The notes under the pieces are model-generated. The model did not search any database, was not told where the DNA came from, and was given only the letters and a program-made list of their open reading frames with translations. This document shows, in pieces, positions 13,428 through 14,656 of a stretch of DNA of 14,656 nt. This DNA is from an uncultured Lachnospiraceae bacterium (GTDB taxonomy: Bacteria > Bacillota_A > Clostridia > Lachnospirales > Lachnospiraceae), in the NCBI GenBank assembly GCA_947302185.1, contig CAMYVI010000033.1:1-14656 (forward strand). The letters run 5' to 3'. Every line of letters starts with the position of its first letter. The first letter of the stretch is position 1. The translations under genes and the position numbers were made by a program.

Positions 13428-14615
13428 TCAGTCCTCGATGGAGACATAAGCGCCGTCTGTGATAACGACAGCTTTCGGCTCCTTGTCCGGCTCGCCCGTT
13501 GCGGACCATGTGATTGTTCCGGTAAGTCCGTCGACTTCGATTTCTGTGATGGCTGTCTTAAGAGCTTCGCAGATATCGGATGTGCTCATATCCGGTGTAA
13601 GGTCGGCTTTCTCGATTGCAGCTTTGATTGCGTAGAAAGCATCATACTCATCTGCGCCGAACTGATTCGGAGTTCTCTTGTATGCTTCCTCGAACTTCTT
13701 AACAAAGTTCACTGTGAGGTCATCCGTAGCGTCAGCTGCGAACGGTGTAAGAAGCATAAGGCCTTCTGCGAGAGATGTGTCAAAGTTCTCCATGCTGAGG
13801 ATACCATCCATACCGTCGCATCCGAAGAATGTCGGAGCATAGCCGATGTTATTGCACTGGGTAAGGATCGTTGCGGCGTTGCTGTAGTAAATCGGAAGGA
13901 AGACAAGGTCGGCACCTGCGTCCTTCATCTTCTGAAGCTGTGCGGAGAAGTCTGTAGCCGTGTCCTGAGTGAAAGCTTCTGTAGCTACCACATTAAGTCC
14001 GAGCTCTTTAGCCTTTGCCTCGAAATTAGTCTCGATACCGGAAGAATAGATATCGGAGCTGTCATAGATAGCAGCAATCTTCGCATCCGGGAAATGCTCT
14101 GCAAGATATTCTGCAGACTTTGTTCCCTGCTGCGGATCATTGAAGCATACGGCAAATGCATTGTCCTTGGCGATGCAATCCTTGGAAGATCCGGAAGGAG
14201 TGAGCTGGAACATGTTGTCCTCTGCTGTAAGAGCTTCAACAGCGGTGCACGGACCGGATGTAACGGTTCCGAGAAGAATCTGCATGCCTTTGTCCTTCAG
14301 AGAATTGTAAGCATTTACTGCCTTCTCCGGGTCGTGCTCATCGTCAGCAGTTACATACTCGATCTGATATCCGTTGATACCGCCTGCGGCATTGATCTCA
14401 TCAACTGCGATCTGGCCTGCATCGGCAACGTCCTGTCCGTAAACGGCAACAGGTCCGGTGACCGGGCCGATTTCTCCGATGACCCACTTGAGTTCACCGT
14501 CGCTTGACGCACCTTCGGAAGTGCTGCCTGAACCTGAGCCGCCGCATCCTGCGAGAAGACCGGCTGCCATAACACCTGCCAGTGCAAGGCCCGTAAATTT
14601 CTTCATCTTTGTCAT
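13428..14615 (-). CDS. livJ: Branched-chain amino-acid ABC transporter substrate-binding lipoprotein
   Basis: The extracellular receptor that captures the amino acid and hands it to LivHM. The 395-residue precursor has a lipoprotein signal, KMKKFTGLALAGVMAAGLLA then GC with the lipid-anchor cysteine at residue 24. A Gly/Ser-rich linker follows, then a type I periplasmic-binding fold (Peripla_BP_6). IGEIGPVTGPVAVYGQD opens the mature domain, INAAGGINGYQIEYVTADDE (about 74-93) is conserved, and TPSGSSKDC marks the ligand-site serines near 138-146. GADEYDAFYAIKAAI lies near the end. AGGAGG eight bases before the ATG at 14615 supports the start. Only the upstream edge is visible: a -10-like GATAAT (14647-14652) whose -35 would lie outside. 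The ligand could be other than Leu/Ile/Val. It is followed by the palindrome and terminator. Confidence 0.94.
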   Translation of the reverse strand: MTKMKKFTGLALAGVMAAGLLAGCGGSGSGSTSEGASSDGELKWVIGEIGPVTGPVAVYGQDVADAGQIAVDEINAAGGINGYQIEYVTADDEHDPEKAVNAYNSLKDKGMQILLGTVTSGPCTAVEALTAEDNMFQLTPSGSSKDCIAKDNAFAVCFNDPQQGTKSAEYLAEHFPDAKIAAIYDSSDIYSSGIETNFEAKAKELGLNVVATEAFTQDTATDFSAQLQKMKDAGADLVFLPIYYSNAATILTQCNNIGYAPTFFGCDGMDGILSMENFDTSLAEGLMLLTPFAADATDDLTVNFVKKFEEAYKRTPNQFGADEYDAFYAIKAAIEKADLTPDMSTSDICEALKTAITEIEVDGLTGTITWSATGEPDKEPKAVVITDGAYVSIED

Positions 14616-14656
14616 TTCGAATTCCTCCTTTATAGTGCAGAGACTTATTATCCCTG

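Overview
The window looks like chromosomal DNA of a low-to-mid G+C Bacillota, most likely a clostridial (Lachnospiraceae-like) species. The grounds are AddB-type rather than RecBCD-type recombination genes, strong AGGAGG-class ribosome binding sites before nearly every gene, sigma-A promoters, and a Gram-positive-type LexA box. No rRNA, tRNA, CRISPR array, transposase or phage gene is visible. Almost everything lies on the minus strand; the only clear plus-strand genes are a small membrane-protein/XRE-regulator pair.

Reading from left to right: (1) bases 1-3617 hold a DNA-repair block, with addB (3' end outside the window) downstream of rmuC. rmuC has a good sigma-A promoter carrying two LexA-box-like operators 20 bp apart, so it is probably an SOS gene. 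(2) A CYTH-domain phosphohydrolase/adenylate-cyclase-like gene with its own promoter. (3) On the plus strand, a five-TM membrane protein translationally coupled (ATGA) to a 64-residue XRE regulator. (4) asnS and a Cof-type HAD phosphatase, each with its own promoter. (5) An AT-rich 8.04-8.67 kb segment without a normal gene, but with a near-consensus promoter, three strong Shine-Dalgarno sequences, overlapping tiny ORFs and an intrinsic terminator. This is the most unusual object here; it is either a structured RNA/mini-ORF leader or a decayed gene. (6) A cytidylate-kinase-like gene just downstream of (7) a complete branched-chain amino-acid ABC transporter, livJ-livH-livM-livG-livF.

The liv locus is laid out so that the binding lipoprotein LivJ forms one unit, ending in a palindrome-rich 3' region and a hairpin terminator. 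The permeases and ATPases (livHMGF) then restart from their own sigma-A promoter, with junctions of 2-12 nt. The cytidylate-kinase-like gene follows livF by 53 nt and may share its transcript. In that gap a repeated GAAAGC/GCTTTC set allows two mutually exclusive hairpins, one of which covers the kinase ribosome binding site.

All calls come from reading the sequence and recalling protein families; no database search was done.
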